Shown piece after piece: positions 21,424 to 35,270 of a stretch of 64,000 bases of DNA. The position numbers and the translations under genes are program-made. This stretch comes from Gari tellinella. Its lineage: Eukaryota > Mollusca > Bivalvia > Cardiida > Psammobiidae. Below the pieces are notes generated by a model. It was not told the origin of the DNA and ran no database searches. It worked only from the letters and a program-made list of their open reading frames with translations. Each line of letters starts with the position of its first letter. Position 1 is the first letter of the stretch. The stretch is from the NCBI GenBank assembly GCA_922989275.2, contig OV277858.1, positions 372,001-436,000 of the forward strand, given 5' to 3'.

Positions 21424-24400
21424 TAACCTGAACGAGTCTCATTGGGATCGTCTCAACGGTACGACTCTAAAATCTCCGAGACGACTCCAATGAAAAGTAA
21501 AAACTTTTGATTTTGGTTCATAACGAATTTAGTTTTGATATACTCTCCTTCTCGGCGAGGGCCCTGTATACTGTACATATCAGGCGATTGCATTGTAAGA
21601 TCAAGTGCTGTATTGTTTAAAATGTAACATGGAAATGTGTCGTTACATCTATGCTTTACTATCGTTACGTACATGTGAAACAAACTGCATTTTTCTTACT
21701 CACCGAAGTTCTCGAAATAAGGGGGGCAACAATGTCTGTCCCGAAAAGGTAAAAAATTCGTTTAGCTAGAGTTGTCGCCCGTGGGTTTATATTTTTAGAC
21801 AAATATTTATCTACATGTATGACTGACCGTGACCTATATAAACGCATGCCTATTTTTTATCATTTTTGCTGCACAAAAAACTATAAAGAATTCATAGAAC
21901 GTAAGCTTATATTATTGTATTGCGCAATATGCACTGCATGTTAGACGAATTTAACAATTAAAAAGATCTCTACCTCTAAATCTCATTTGCAACGGGAATT
22001 TTTCAATATGGCGCACGGATTAACGGACATCTCCACGGTGGGGTAACACCTAAATCACGGATAATCTTTCAGATAACAGACCATCGGTTAATACAGACTT
22101 TGTCTACGGATTAAACAGCGACTAAGGCATTTGGATCCAAAAGATATACGTTTATTTTCAGCAAGAAACATAACAATACATTGCTGAAAACGCCTTACCC
22201 AGCTGTTCAGATCTAAGTTGATATAAGGCGACGAACGAAGAGGCTGATCAGCCACAGCGCCCTCTATAATATGTACATGTATCTAAAGGCCATGGTAAAA
22301 CTTTAGCTTTGTCTTCCTCCAATAAACCAGGTTACAGCATAAAAGCGGTAACCTCGATTATGTTATCGTTGCCTTACTATTGAGACCATCTACACCGGAT
22401 AGTGTCTGTAGATACGTAGTTTTTAACGGAATTTTGGAATTGTAAGATTTAAGTATCATCAGCAAGTTGTGTACGTTTTAAGCAGTTATTTAATTCATTT
22501 AAATTTACCTTGTTTTATACTTTGAAATGCTTGTGATAACGTTAACGTAATATATATACGTGCAGTACATAAAGTATAGCGCTTAAAAAAGCATCATTGT
22601 ATGAAGTGCAATGTGTAAACACATTCCATTAATATCAACACACGTAGTAATATTGTCGTAAAATGTTTCAAACGATTTAAAATAAGCATTCAAGAATCTA
22701 CATTTGCTGAGTTTCCTTTCACATAATAGTGTGTCATAATGTGTCAGCGTAATTTTTAAAATCCAGAAATAATATAACACTATTGATTTCTAGTAGATCT
22801 ACATAGTTTTTGACATCTTTAATTTGCCTTTTTAATGACCATTGTATCTGCTAATGTATATACTATTTATACAACCTATCTTTTCAATACCTATTTGGCC
22901 GGCTAAACTTTTCTGTAGTCTCTTAGCGAGACAACTAGTTGTTTTTTCATAAACTATATCCAGGAGCAAAATAAAACGTAAGTTTTCAATATCTTCTGAA
23001 TCAACATGTTTTTAAATCTATAGTAAAACGCTGTGCCTTTGAAAAGGATATCCTTTTTTCATTATAATAAAAATTAAGAGAATTACTAATTGAGATTCCT
23101 AGTTTAGACAAAAACTTGTTATAAATTTCTATTGTTATCAATCACTTTGCTAGTGATTTAAGCGGCAGTTCCTTTAGTGAAGAATAATACCTATTTTCTG
23201 ACAGGCCACCCATACGCAATCAACAGGGTGTAGGTTTACAATGAGAAATCTACCTTTATAACTATGTACACACATATGTAATAGCCGAACATCAGGACAT
23301 TACTTGATGACCATTATGGAATTGTACAAACGTTACGAGCCGTGCAATGCAAAAACAAACCTTACTTACACAAAAACTGTGTAGACTTAGGTCAACTGCC
23401 GCATATCCATATTTTCAAATCAATGAAAAGGCGATATTATAGACTAGGTGGTTAGACTAGTCATGGAAGGTCGCATTTTATTTAAACCTGCTTCAGCTAA
23501 AACATCCTAGTCGTATTTTTGTAAAATGATTGTATACAGATAAGGCGTCACACAGTTTGGGAATTCAGATGGATCAACACTATATCACCCGCTTAATGAG
23601 TTCTTTGAAAATGATTAAATAAACAATGATTTTAAATTTGAGGCCGATGACAAAGTTTGAAGATGTCAACTATGTTTACGGAATGAACCGTAGTGAGGTT
23701 CGATTAGCTGAGTCGGTATTTCAGTAAAATAAACCTTTACCAAACGTTCACCATCGAATAATTATATTCGTATTAAAATATGCCCAAACAAGCAACGTAT
23801 GAAAACGTCAACGTTTATAAACTATAAGCCTGGTGCGGTACATGCTCACATGCTCACATGGATAATGATAACTTTTACAGCCAGGCTAAACTATACTACG
23901 ATGCTAATTAAATTACCGGCTAACTCAGTCAGAACCGTTTGACTCTCAAGTTATATGTTCACAACATGTAGTGTTGCTACAGTAGGCCCGTTGCAAACAA
24001 CAAGTTGTGTAGCTGTCAAACCTATAAATCAGTACAGTTTGGAATTAGAATCAAATGTCGAACTGAAGGTCACACGAGTCGAACTTTCCACGTGGCTTGA
24101 CAGGTCTGATGTCAAAGTGTGTATGTTGGAAGTATGGTAGCTGCATACCAATGGATATACCAGCTTTGAGCACGTTTCAGTATAAATGTTTGGAAATCCG
24201 AAACATTTCGGAAGTAACGACCATAAAACGTCTTTAACTGAAACAAATTGCTAAGCAGTAGCGTTTAATGTCAATACTAATGTTTTGAAAACCAACTCTA
24301 AAAGCCTTAGTGTATTTTTCACTAAGTGTGTCGCTCATAAATGTTCCCATCAAGTAGTCAGTCTCTATTGAATTTAGATCGTTTTCGAGCGCATTTGACA

Positions 24401-25910
24401 ACAAATGTACGATGACATTTTGAAGACTTTGAAATTATGTTCAAATGCAGTTACTACAAATGTACCAATTGTATGCTATCAAATACATAATTGTTTTGCA
24501 GTATGGTGTTTAACTGTAAACACAATATGAAATAAGTTAACTGACGCATGTCTGATCATCTCAGTATTTACGCACTAACATTTCAGTATTGACGGTATCA
24601 AGGATGTACATAATAAAGATATTTGTATAGCAAATTACTGCGGTTTTTAATATTTTCAAAATTGTATCCCCATTCAGCTTATCACCCTATTTATCAACAG
24701 GACATGCCAGAGGAGAATGAGAAATACACCTTTTAACTTCGCTTTCCCGTGTAACTACCGATGTACAGAGATATAATACGTCGATACAGAGTCACACCTA
24801 CTTTGGTCTTATATTGTCGACTGCTTAAGGTTTGTAGCTTGCAACAGTTTTCATATTTAATGTTAGGATTTACCAAACATAATTTCATAATTAAACCGTT
24901 TAAATCAACCAATTACAAATAGTCCAGCATTCATTAAAACTGCCAGAACTGACATACTCTTAAGACACATTGCGCTTTAACTTTAAATTATTACTGAATT
25001 GTGCAGGAACGTGTTAGTTACCGTAGTAAATATATGCATACGTTTTTGATAAAATGATCCAATTTTAACAATAGTCAAACTTGTTTAAGGATGCGTTTTT
25101 ATATGGCGTTTGTTATACAAATAAGTGTTAAGTTATTTATACGTTTGAAGCTTTATTTAAAATGGTATAAATACGCGTCAAAGCATATGTAGACAACATA
25201 TAAACATGTTTGTACATGCCAATATTACAGTCTGGAACAGAAATGTCAAAAAGGAACGGAACGTGGAACAGTATTGAATAATATGAATGTTAGAACAGAA
25301 CAGAACAATTCCTTTATTACTCAGATTACATACATGTAATAACGTGAGGAATATTAACATAGGTACAAAATATTTTCCGGTAAGTGCACACGAATGGTCA
25401 TGCAGTGAGAATAGAGGTCGTCTTATTGAAACAAAAGTAATGGTTAATAAGAAAATTGGCGGAGTAGTGGGGGGGGGCGTTGTTAAATTTGCTGGTATGA
25501 GCACAATGTCACATAGGGTATGGCTCGATTTCGATCTACCCGTAATGTGGAATTATGAACATATTATGTCAGCGATGTTAGTGTTTTTGAAAATTGCTGG
25601 ATAATAATGTAACAGGTTGGTGTTAGTATTAACAATACAATGACGTCTATAAATAGCAACACTGTTATAAAATATGCCACTCAAGTTTGATCAATGTCTT
25701 TAAATATTAACACTATGATGAAGCGTGCTAAGTAAAGGTTAAACAAATCTGCTAATGATGATAATGTTGGCGGACAGACTACACAGATTTCTATGTGTAA
25801 ACATATTAACAATATTACGTATCTACAACAGTTTAAGCGTTATATGGATTGGTTATTTCTTGATAGCAAATTCGATTATACCATCGTGATTTTTACAGCA
25901 GTGAAGGATT
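21424..25910. other. Non-genic DNA
   Basis: No coding sequence or clear repeat family is supported. Short reading frames here are AT-rich noise. A 9-base G run occurs near 25470. Confidence 0.6.
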
Positions 25911-27665
25911 CTATTTAAATTCGTTCATCAAAACACGGACAAATAAGCATAGTTTTTCAAGAGGTTTAGGAGATGTAGTTTGAAGAAGTTTCTTAAAGTG
26001 AAAGACATTTGGAAATGGTGCGATGTTTTGTAGACGTGAGTTCCTCTGTGTAGCGAAGTAGTTGCAGCGGAGTAAATAATGAAACTCATCTCCAACAGTG
26101 TTTAAATTACAGCGTGTGCATATTCTGTCGGATAAAAGGATATCATTCCATCTTCCAGTTTCAACCGGAAACTTATGATTTGCGGTTCTAAAGTGAAACC
26201 AGCTGAGACATAGAGATCGAGGTAAGCATTTAAAATATTCTTCTAAACCATGAGTTTCTTTAAATGAATTATAAATTTTGCCTTTACTAGATTTCTGTAG
26301 ACTGGCGCTCCAGCTTTGTTTGAACTGGTCAATGAGCACTTGTTTTATTATTATATTTACAGTTTTACATGTTATTAACGATTGTTGATACCACATGTAA
26401 CCGTTACCGGTATTGTTCAAAATGGCCTTAATGCATTCCATCCATTTGAAAGATTGATTCTTGTTCAGCATTATGTCATAAAGATTGCGTGCAAGTTTTG
26501 TATTTTTTCCAATTAAGAGCTTATTCCAATAACCTATCATGCGGCTTTTAATTATAACTGAAATCGGATACCGTCCTAGTTCTCCATACAGCATATATAG
26601 CGGTGTGCTTTTTCTTGACAAAGTTATTTTTCGCAGAAATTCATTTTGGACTTTTTCGATAATATCAAGATTCTCATATCCCCAAATTTCTGAAGCATAT
26701 GTGAGAATTGGTATTACAGTGTGGTCAAACAGTTTTAGTTGAAGATCTAATGGTATATCAAAATTGTTGATTTTCATATATAGTAAATGCATAGCTTTTC
26801 TTGCCTGTTCTACAAGATGTTTACGTGCTGTGAGAAACGATCCATTAGGTGTAAAATAGATGCCTAAATATTTGTACTTATTTACAATTTCAATTTCTTT
26901 ATCATTTATTTTAAATGTGAATGTGGAAGTATTTTTCGATCCAAAAACTATAACTTTAGTTTTAGATAAATTTATTTTCAGCTGCCATTGTGTACAGTAC
27001 TCTTCAAATGCAGTTAAGGAATGTCGAAAGTCTTCAGCGTTTTCAGAAAGAAGAGCTGTGTCATCTGCATAGAGAAGAACGAGAAGTTTTAGCCAAATAC
27101 CTGCATCTTGAATATTATTTAGTTCTATTCCATGTACATCTGAAGCAAAGAGGTGGTTTTCGAGGTCATTAAGGAATATGGAAAAAAGTATTGGTGAAAG
27201 ATTATACGCCTTGTCTCAATCCACGTTCGCACTTGAAGAAAGACGAAGCATGGCCCTGAGATACAACACATGATTTAATGTTCTGGTACAAGTTATAAAT
27301 GACGTTGAAAAATTTTCCGTTAATCAAATGTAAACTTAGCTTTTGCCAAAGACCGAGTCTCCAGACAGAATCGAATGCCTGTGAAAAATCGATGAATGCA
27401 CAGAAAATTTTCTGTTTCTTCTTCCTAAGCAATTCGAACAACGATTGTAATACAAATATGTGGTCTGTGGTCGAGTAACCTTTTCGAAAGCCTGCTTGGT
27501 TTTCTTTTAAAAAATCATTTTCTTCAATATAAGTGTTAAGACGAGAGTTTAAAATGGATGTAAATAGCTTTCCAAGGCAGCTTAAAAGAGTAATCGGACG
27601 GTAATTAGTTGGATCCAACGAATCGCCTTTATTTTTATAAATTGGTATAATATATCCTTCAAGCC
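25911..27665 (-). pseudogene. 5'-truncated LINE reverse transcriptase (CR1/Jockey-like)
   Basis: On the minus strand the RT finger region begins near 27665 (EGYIIPIYKNKG), followed by NYRPITLLSCLGKLFTSIL, the F-I-D-F-S-Q-A-F-D-S-V palm motif and RGLRQG. A one-base shift at about 27204 breaks the frame there. The next frame carries on with LSPILFS, the active site LLYADDTALLSE (27056-27074) and a thumb and C-terminal region ending at 25911. The C-terminus has a CTRC..GDEFHYLLRC zinc-like element, common in Jockey/CR1-type proteins. No endonuclease domain or 5' end is present, as expected for target-primed truncation. The lesion makes this copy inactive. Confidence 0.88.
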
Positions 27666-30600
27666 AAGTAGAATGTTAACGTGTTTGAGTTTCATACTTA
27701 TTAATTTAAATACGCGACATATACCCTGGAGACAATATAGATCAACATGCATGGTAATACTATAACACACCCCATTACAGGTAAACACGGAGTATATCAC
27801 AAACCAACTGGCGAACTTAAGCATTGTTTTATATTTTCAAAGTTTGATAATTAAGCTGTATAATTGGCTACAAACCAATTAAAGCTAATTTAACAGTGGA
27901 AATATAAAGGTAAGTGCTGGTTGCTGCTAAGCGAGGTAAGCTATGATAACGTGTAACTTTTTTTTGTTAGAGTTACACGTAATATACATATATATCATAA
28001 GTAACAAACAGGGGACTCTAACGAGCATTAAATAATAAAACAAAACTTTTTCACAACTGTTCTTTTAAGATATTTAATGCAAAATTATTGTTTAAAAATA
28101 GCGTTATTCAATAGTTTCTCAAAATAACCAAAGTTTCGATTAAAGTAAAGGTGTATCTGCTACCAAGCCACTCTCTGTACACACAAACAATGATAAAAGT
28201 ACCATACATGTAAACACTCATTCGTTTGTTAAAAGAATGAGTTGCATCATCTTAAAAAGGGATTCAAAATGCATATAGTGCCTAACGGTGTACCCCAAGA
28301 ATATAAATATTGGTCATATCCTTAGTTATACAATTGTTCAAGCTCTATCTGGTGTATTGTCGTCGTGTTAGTCTTATAATGTTCTATCTCACATGAGGGT
28401 TGTTTAGAAAAAATCAACTTTAAAGTTGTGGACTCTATAAACAGCATGACGTTGATGGATTTGAAATTGTTTTCGACTTTACCTGATGAATTATGAATGC
28501 AAAGGGTTTCAGTTAAAGTTTGATGAGAATTGTTAGCATATTTTTTAGATATAGTTTACTTTCGGTTTGAGATAGATCATTGCCCAAACTCTTCCTTCTA
28601 TTTCACTCATTGTTACAATATTTTATGTCCTTTTTGTGGACAAAGAACATAATCATTATATATTATTATTACACAATAGGCATTTGAATAAACAATTAAA
28701 CTTGTACAATGTTCAAATACTATTCTGAAATTAACAAAAATCTTCTTTGGTAGTTTTTATTACCTTAATGTACTTCGAAATGATCGTTACTATGGTTTAT
28801 TAAAAGGTACTGTTCAGTAAATCTCAAAGAAATACGAGCGTACATTTGAGAACGACACCAGCTAGTACGAGTATTAAGTAAATGTTCTATATATAATACA
28901 GTAGAAGTCCATTATTGTCAAAATATTCCATATTTTTGTTTTGTCTGCCAAGAACCTCAGGTCGCTGAAAAGCGATGAAAGAAATTCAGAATGCTTCTTA
29001 AGAATTTGATTTGGTATGTTGTTGTTAACATCCGTATCGTGCATATATATGGGCTGATGTGACTCCCCAGGAAGAGGAGAGCTCATACAGAGAACATGAC
29101 CGAGATTTCCTAATACTTTTATCATCAGAACTATATGGTTCTTCATAGATATGGCTTTTGTAATTTACAGAAATGGGGGACCTCGGTTTAGAAAGTCTCA
29201 CTCGTTGAACTTAGCTTGGTTGGGCTTCTTGAAAAGGGTAGTCAGTTTTACGCTTGCAGCTTTCTGCGTTAAATAAAACCACTTCACATTGAACTAAAGA
29301 TACAAGAATATTCGCCTATTACATTGTACGCCAATAACTATGAATGGGCGCAGTTATCTTAAAATTTCTGTAACTTGACTCAATTTGAACACAATGACTG
29401 TATAAATCGGCCATAAATAGTTCTAAGATTTAAGAAAACGTAAACATCCAGACAGAACATTGTAATACTGGCAATAACTTCAAATAAAAAGCTTGGATAA
29501 AAATATTCTTTGCACCAGGAAATAGCTTTTAAAAGTAGTTTTCCAACGGTATATGGACGAAAAGTGTCCGGTTAAAAGTTATAGCCACATGTAAATGGAC
29601 AGAAACATTTCCTAATATAGAATACATGGAAGTTGAGTCTTGTTATGTTTTCACTTCCGGTAATCCTTGGTGGTTGAATCTTATTTGCCGTCATAATACA
29701 CCGGCGTGCAACATTCCGACGGCTCTGCCGCTCTCCTCGTGTGTTATTCTCGTCATTTTAGGTGTTTTTCGGGCTAGGCAGTTATTGGAGATTACGTTAG
29801 CGTAATGTTGTGGGCAGAGACTTTCTTCCATAATTTACACGTGCAAATTAGGCGAAACAAGCTACGTGGTTGTTCTGACGTTCACGACGTAGAGCAACGT
29901 GTATAACTCCAAAATTAAGGAACATAAAGAACCCATCATATTGTGTGTAAAATATCATAAATGTGAACTTAGTATTTACAGACAAATGTAGCTTTAAAAA
30001 GTGACCGATTAGAAATGTTGTTAAGTATATATAGGTCATCGTAATACCTAGTTGGAACCCGTGTTTAAACTTTCTGCACTATTGCAAACTCTCTCTCTTG
30101 CTTTCTAATCAGCTATATAGAGCTGTAAGCAGTCATAAAGGGACACTTATTTGGATATAAGTTGTATGCTAACACATTTAGTTCTGGCCGGAAATCTAGA
30201 ATGCACTGTGGCACTATATCAGACAAGTAAACTGATTTATAAGTAATCATAATACGGAAAAAAGCTTGCTTTTTTCCGTTCTTAGGTAATGCACGGAAGA
30301 AACAAAGGAATTCCAATTCAATTCAATCCCTGACAGACTTTGAAAAGTGTTTGATTTGCGCGTGCATACCTTATTTAAAAACTAAGCAACATTATGAAAT
30401 AGTACTTAAATAATCCAACAAATGCAAGTGGTCGTCAGTTTTAAGCTCTCGATTCAAATTTGCGTTGTGTTATTCACCATATAATGAAGCAATAATTGAT
30501 GAAGAAATACATTATTTACGTGGACTTTTTTATTTTAAATTGTAGTTAAACGAACTATATTTTGTGAAACCTACGCCGGAAACGGCGTAGTACTTCGTCT

Positions 30601-30937
30601 TAGTTCCGTCGTCAAATTATGTCAGACAGTTTGAGTGATTAGGACCATACCATTTAACGATTAGATTCTACTATTGGACATGAATATTCCACTGGAAAAC
30701 AGGATTGTGACACAGACTTGTATACACCCGAGATCAGTTATCAGGTAAGTTGATTTTAATGGTATTAGTCTCGACTGTTTTGTCTGAAATGTCGAAAATT
30801 CGAAAAAAATAACTGTAGGCTGTACAGTACTACATGCTGTAGCGTATAGCATGTCATGAAACATATAAGTGCTTAAGTTTATGCCTGTATCACCAAATGA
30901 AGTATTGGTTATGTAATGTGCTCCAATCACCCACTTA
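27666..30937. other. Non-genic DNA
   Basis: I see no supported gene. The small palindrome CTACGCCG/CGGCGTAG near 30570-30590 is the only clear structure. Confidence 0.55.
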
Positions 30938-31065
30938 CAACTCCGTTACAATGGGGCGCGCTTCAGAACGAGTTGTGGTACATATTCAGACAGACAAGTG
31001 TTACGGAGTTTGTCCATGGCAGTTGTAGATGTAGAGCTGCTGTATGTAAAATCAGGTAAAATTGG

Positions 31066-31137
31066 GACTCAACTGGGGCTCGAACCCAGGACCTATGGCT
31101 TTCCATGCCAACTCTCTAACCACTGAGCTATCGAGTC
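31066..31137 (-). tRNA. tRNA-like sequence (anticodon position GGA)
   Basis: Seventy-two bases fold as a cloverleaf on the minus strand: acceptor GACTCGA/TTGAGTC, a D arm with A-box TAGCTCAGTGG (one mismatch in the stem), anticodon stem TTGGC/GCCAT with loop ATGGAAA, and T arm CTGGG/CCCAG with B-box GGTTCGAGCCC. GGA would be Ser, but there is no long variable arm, so a tRNA-derived SINE head or tRNA pseudogene is more likely than a working tRNA. T-rich sequence follows. Confidence 0.55.
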
Positions 31138-31325
31138 ACCCAGAAAAGCCATTCAACCATTTCACCATATTCTCTACCCGTCTAAACACCCCCTCTACAC
31201 AAGAATTGTCCCGAATTCTAACTCAAAGAACACTCCACGAGTTTCTTATATTTACCTATATTTCATTTCAACTACCCGAAGGTTTATTTACGTTTGGCGC
31301 CAAATGTAACTTGGTGAAAAATTGT

Positions 31326-31397
31326 GACTCAACTGGGACTCGAACCCAGGACCTCTGACTTACCATGCCAACGCTCTTACCACTGAGCTACCGAGTC
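31326..31397 (-). tRNA. tRNA-like sequence (anticodon position GGT)
   Basis: This second cassette lies 260 bp from the first, in the same orientation, with shared upstream flank (GGTGAAATGGTTGAATGG on the minus strand). The cloverleaf is better than the first: acceptor GACTCGG/TTGAGTC, D stem GCTC/GAGC, anticodon stem TTGGC/GTCAG, T stem CTGGG/CCCAG, perfect B-box GGTTCGAGTCC and a T run soon after. GGT is not a usual eukaryotic anticodon, which favours a SINE-type or pseudo-tRNA origin. Confidence 0.55.
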
Positions 31398-32094
31398 ACC
31401 CAGAAATACCATTCAACCATTTCACCATAGTCTCTACCGGCTACACTAACATCAAACAAGTATGTTATAAACATTGTGTTTTTCTGTTGTTTCGATTAAT
31501 TCCCAGCCCTTATGTATGTCTATCCTGGTTGAATATATGCCAGCAATCCGTTAAAAATCGAGTTTTCAAAAAATATTTCTTTGAATTTTCGAAACAAGGC
31601 CTATAAATTTGCATGTCACGGTTATTTTCTCAATTGCCTAAGTAATGTGTATAGTTGATCAATACTTTCAGCGATTGTCGATTCCAATTGTTTTGCAAAA
31701 CACCTGAATTTATCGATATTTGGATCGCGCCTTTCGGTACAAATTCAGAAAGATAGCGTTACGGATTCTGACAGAGGTTATGATGAAATATACAGATTCT
31801 TACCGACATTTCACTTCCATTTCAGAAAATGGACCTTGGGTGTACCTACTGTAAAACGTGTGATGCCTATGACCATTTTATCCGTCACTGCATAAAGTCA
31901 CAGAGGGTGTCATTAATTTTATAAGTGTTGCTGTCGAAAACAACTGTGTAAAATAAAAACGACGAGTGTAAAATAAAATATGATGTATGTTTAATTTTGA
32001 TCTCTTGTAATTTCTTTTGAATGTGCTATATAAAATAGTGTACACCCATCTAAGACACCGCCTGAGGCGTCTGAGATACAGTATTATTTTCATT

Positions 32095-32266
32095 GCAAAC
32101 AGTTTGTAGCCAGATCAGACACCGGGTTACCAGGCCTTTCTGATCAGGCTCCAAACTGTTTTACACTCAGAAAAAATGTGAGATATTTTCTTTTTTTTTA
32201 CATTTTACTTCCATGCGCTTGCGTTTAGGTAGGTTTAAACGGGAAGGTATAACGTTTTCTCCACTG
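32095..32266 (+). repeat. CAAACAGTTTG hairpin element, subfamily A
   Basis: The hairpin (32095-32162) has outer arms GCAAACAGTTTG and CAAACTGTTT and inner ATCAGAC-type arms. It is followed by the tail TTTAAACGGGAA...TTCTCCACTG that is shared with the 47380 and 7829 copies. Confidence 0.85.
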
Positions 32267-33455
32267 TAAGACTGCATTATATTTCAATGGCAGATAACTG
32301 CTACTTTGGCATTGACAGAGATAATAAGCAACACGTCAAGATTACCAAGAGCCACATTGACTCTAAATTGCTCACCTGAGTCATAGTGATACATTGACAA
32401 TGTGACATTTTTTAAACAAATGTTGTTAAGATTTTTTAATTCTAACTGATGGTTTAAACTATTATAATCAAACGATTGAGTACCCCCGCACTAAATGGTA
32501 TCGCTGAATTTAAATGATGTTTGTATGTAACAATTGTGACCCCAGGGAAGGGCTAATTTCGACCCCAGTAGCATAACATGTACAATCTGTTTACAATTAT
32601 ATTAGAATAACTGCAGCTTATAAAAAGGTTGTTCAGTATTGACGAATATGAAAACAGTTGAGGGTGTTTTATATCTTATATAAATTTCGTCCGGTTGCTC
32701 GTTTGAAGAAGCTTGCAACCCCAAATAAAATTGTTCAAAAAGGAACAAACGAACTGACAATATGAACTGTATATGCATGCAAATCGTAAAATAACTTAAC
32801 TGTATGCTTACAAACAAACACATTAGATGTAATGTGCGCATCATCTGGTGTCCAAACGTTTAGAAAACAGCTACAAGTTCGTTGATTGTTTTTAATATCA
32901 CCACTATTCCATCAGGGTTACATATAATTGCAACGCCTGTCAGAATCTGTAACAATGCAAGATAGAATATGTAGCATTCACAAAACAATCCTTTCGGAGC
33001 CGTAACATTGCGAAGAACGATTAGCAATGATGACAATCCATAAAAACAACCATTTCCAAAAATAAAGGGTAACAGATAACAGTCGCGATATGTCAAGATC
33101 AACACATAAATTCACGAAATTTGAGAGAAAAGCCAGAAGGCGTTCGGCTTTTCTTCCGAAAGTGAAAGTTGTCTTAATAAAAGTGCAGTGTGCATGTGAA
33201 CTTTACAAACAATCGCTCCGTTATCGGCAATTAAATAAACTTCAAAAGCGACAGTGGTCATTGAACCTAGAGAAATATCTAACAAAACGCAATACCTATT
33301 TTGGGTGTGCATTCGCCTTGGGATTTTGCGGAAATGGGAACGGTTGTGCACCTAAATCTGTTAACACATGCTGCACGGTGTAGAAGCCGTAACACAAAAT
33401 GGATAGAATCTGTACCAAAACTCGTTCTGAAGCGCGCCTCATTGTAACGGAGTTG

Positions 33456-34453
33456 TACGCGGGTGACACCATCCCTTAAAAAGTCAAAAATGAGGCAGTT
33501 ATTTTTTTTTAACTCATATTAAATCAACATAATTTTTAAAAAGTTTGATTTTTAGCGTCAGAACTGGTTTTCTTATACTCGAATACATATATTTGAATGT
33601 AAAGATCTTCAAAACTGGACTATTCAATCAACATTTAGTTCATTAGGTTATCAAGTCATTGCAAATGGCGGCCATCTTGAAACATGGCGGCCATTTTGTT
33701 TTGTCCAAGTGAATCTCATGATTTTCCGAGAAAGCATATCATGAAGCTTATATGTGCAAAAGTTGATGCTTGCATCACGAAGCGAAGTATTTGGCTGCTA
33801 AGCAGCCGGACTATATTCAAGACATCATATATAAAGGATGCATGGGGAAATCAAAAGTATGTACAATGATGAATGGTTAATATCTGTAATCTTTATTTGC
33901 TTACAACGACGAACGTTTTATTGCCCTATCAATGCACACTGTTTCAATACAAGCTCTTGTTATTTCATCCGTGCACCCTAATTAATGCACTCGATGATAG
34001 TCGCAGGAAACATCAAATCATTACAATAATACAACACGTTGAGAATAGCATGTTTACGTCTACAATCCATTTAGGCAGCTCATCAGACATATGAGTAGTA
34101 CTACAGACCTGGTGATACACTATTAAAACTTAAACTCTTACAAGTTTACCATTTGAAATCATGTGTTTGTAAATTTCATTGCAAAATACCATACACGTTC
34201 TACCAAATAATTTTCACCTGTCACTGTCTCAGTGTCAGTGTTATGCATACTGCACGGAGTTTAGACGTGCATGGAAACAGGTCAAATAAATTGGACAACT
34301 ATTGCCATGAAATAATTGGAAACAGACACAAACTTAACAAATTGACTATATTGATAAGCGTTGAAGCCGTTTGTATATATATGTTCAACTAATAAAGTTT
34401 TTAAAACAGTCGTAGTGGAACATTGTAAGTAAACCAATGTTAATATGCATATA
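33456..34453. other. Non-genic DNA
   Basis: There is no gene. A doubled GGCGGCCAT motif occurs at about 33667-33693. Confidence 0.55.
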
Positions 34454-34786
34454 CACTCACCCAAAAAAGTTCCTTTACACTTTATTTAGAGAATATATCA
34501 GTAGCTCCTAGACGTTATTTTCAATTGGTTACATTATATTTTTGGAGTATCGTCGAGGTCTATTACTGTGTAATCAAGCATAACAATATATGTTTACCTA
34601 AGCCTTTAAACGGATAAAACGTATTCATAGCGCTGCACGTGCACAGGCGTGCATGATTCAGGTAGAGTCTCTACACCCGACAAAATTTAACAAGCGATCA
34701 GTACAGGAAAGAAAAATTAAAATTTCTATATGTTCAAAAAGGCCACGTCAAAGTGACGCAGAGCGAAACTTAGCTGTTGAATAATT

Positions 34787-35026
34787 ATGCTACGGGCGGG
34801 GTTAAGGGTAACTGACGTCTCCCGGGACGTTGGTTGCACCAAACAGGCAATTTATAACGTCAGAAATAAGGTCAATATCTTCTGGTCTGACAGAGATATT
34901 GAAAGATCCGGTCACCCCCGTGTAACAACGTTACGTGAGCACCGCATGATTACGTTGACGCACCTACGTAATCGATTATTGACAGTATCCGTCACTATTT
35001 GGCGATACAGGATTCATGGAGTTATA
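34787..35026 (+). pseudogene. Tc1-like transposase, N-terminal fragment
   Basis: About 80 codons encode the paired-like helix-turn-helix DNA-binding region (GLRVTDVSRDVGCTKQAIYN) and the GRPR-hook-like RSGHPRVTTLRE...RMITLTHLRNR stretch typical of Tc1 transposases. The frame runs into the inserted element at 35027. The DDE catalytic core does not follow. Confidence 0.85.
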
Positions 35027-35270
35027 GTCATTTCGTAACCGAGTCATTTCGTAACCGGTAAAATAAGTCATTTCGTAGCCGAATTTTTGGTCATTTCGTA
35101 GCCGCGCAAAACCTAAAAGTCATTTCGTAGCCGATTTTTTGGTCATTTCGTAGCCGACAAAAAGTTGAATTAGTCATTTCGTAACCACAAAAATTTAAAA
35201 ATGAATGGCCCCAAAGAAGGCATAAGTCATTTCGTAGCCTCGGAAAATTGTTAAAGTCATTTCGTAGCCG
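35027..35270 (+). repeat. Nine-copy GTCATTTCGTAGCC array, left TIR
   Basis: Copies begin at about 35027, 35042, 35067, 35090, 35120, 35142, 35172, 35224 and 35255. Outermost copies read GTAACC and inner ones mostly GTAGCC. Spacing is irregular but mirrored in the right end. Such subterminal arrays are usually transposase-binding sites. Confidence 0.92.

Larger units (their letters stand above)
30938..33455. mobile_element. 2.5-kb DNA transposon-like unit with 45-bp TIRs and TA flanks
   Basis: CAACTCCGTTACAATGGGGC begins a 44-45-bp TIR at 30938-30981 that is inverted at 33411-33455 with about 2 mismatches. TA flanks both ends (30936-30937 and 33456-33457). No transposase is recognised inside. 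The interior carries two tRNA-like cassettes, a hairpin element (32095-32266) and a 97-codon basic ORF of unknown meaning (33090-33383). TA targeting suggests Tc1/mariner-type or similar mobilisation in trans. Confidence 0.8.

Noticed and set aside
31062..31400. Working tRNA-Ser and tRNA-Thr genes
   Set aside because: The GGA copy lacks the long variable arm of tRNA-Ser, GGT is not a normal eukaryotic anticodon, and shared flanks suggest a repeated SINE-like cassette.
33090..33383. 97-codon basic frame inside the TA-flanked element
   Set aside because: It has no recognisable domain, and part of the frame is a local palindrome (AAAAGCC...GGCTTTT). Not enough to call a gene.
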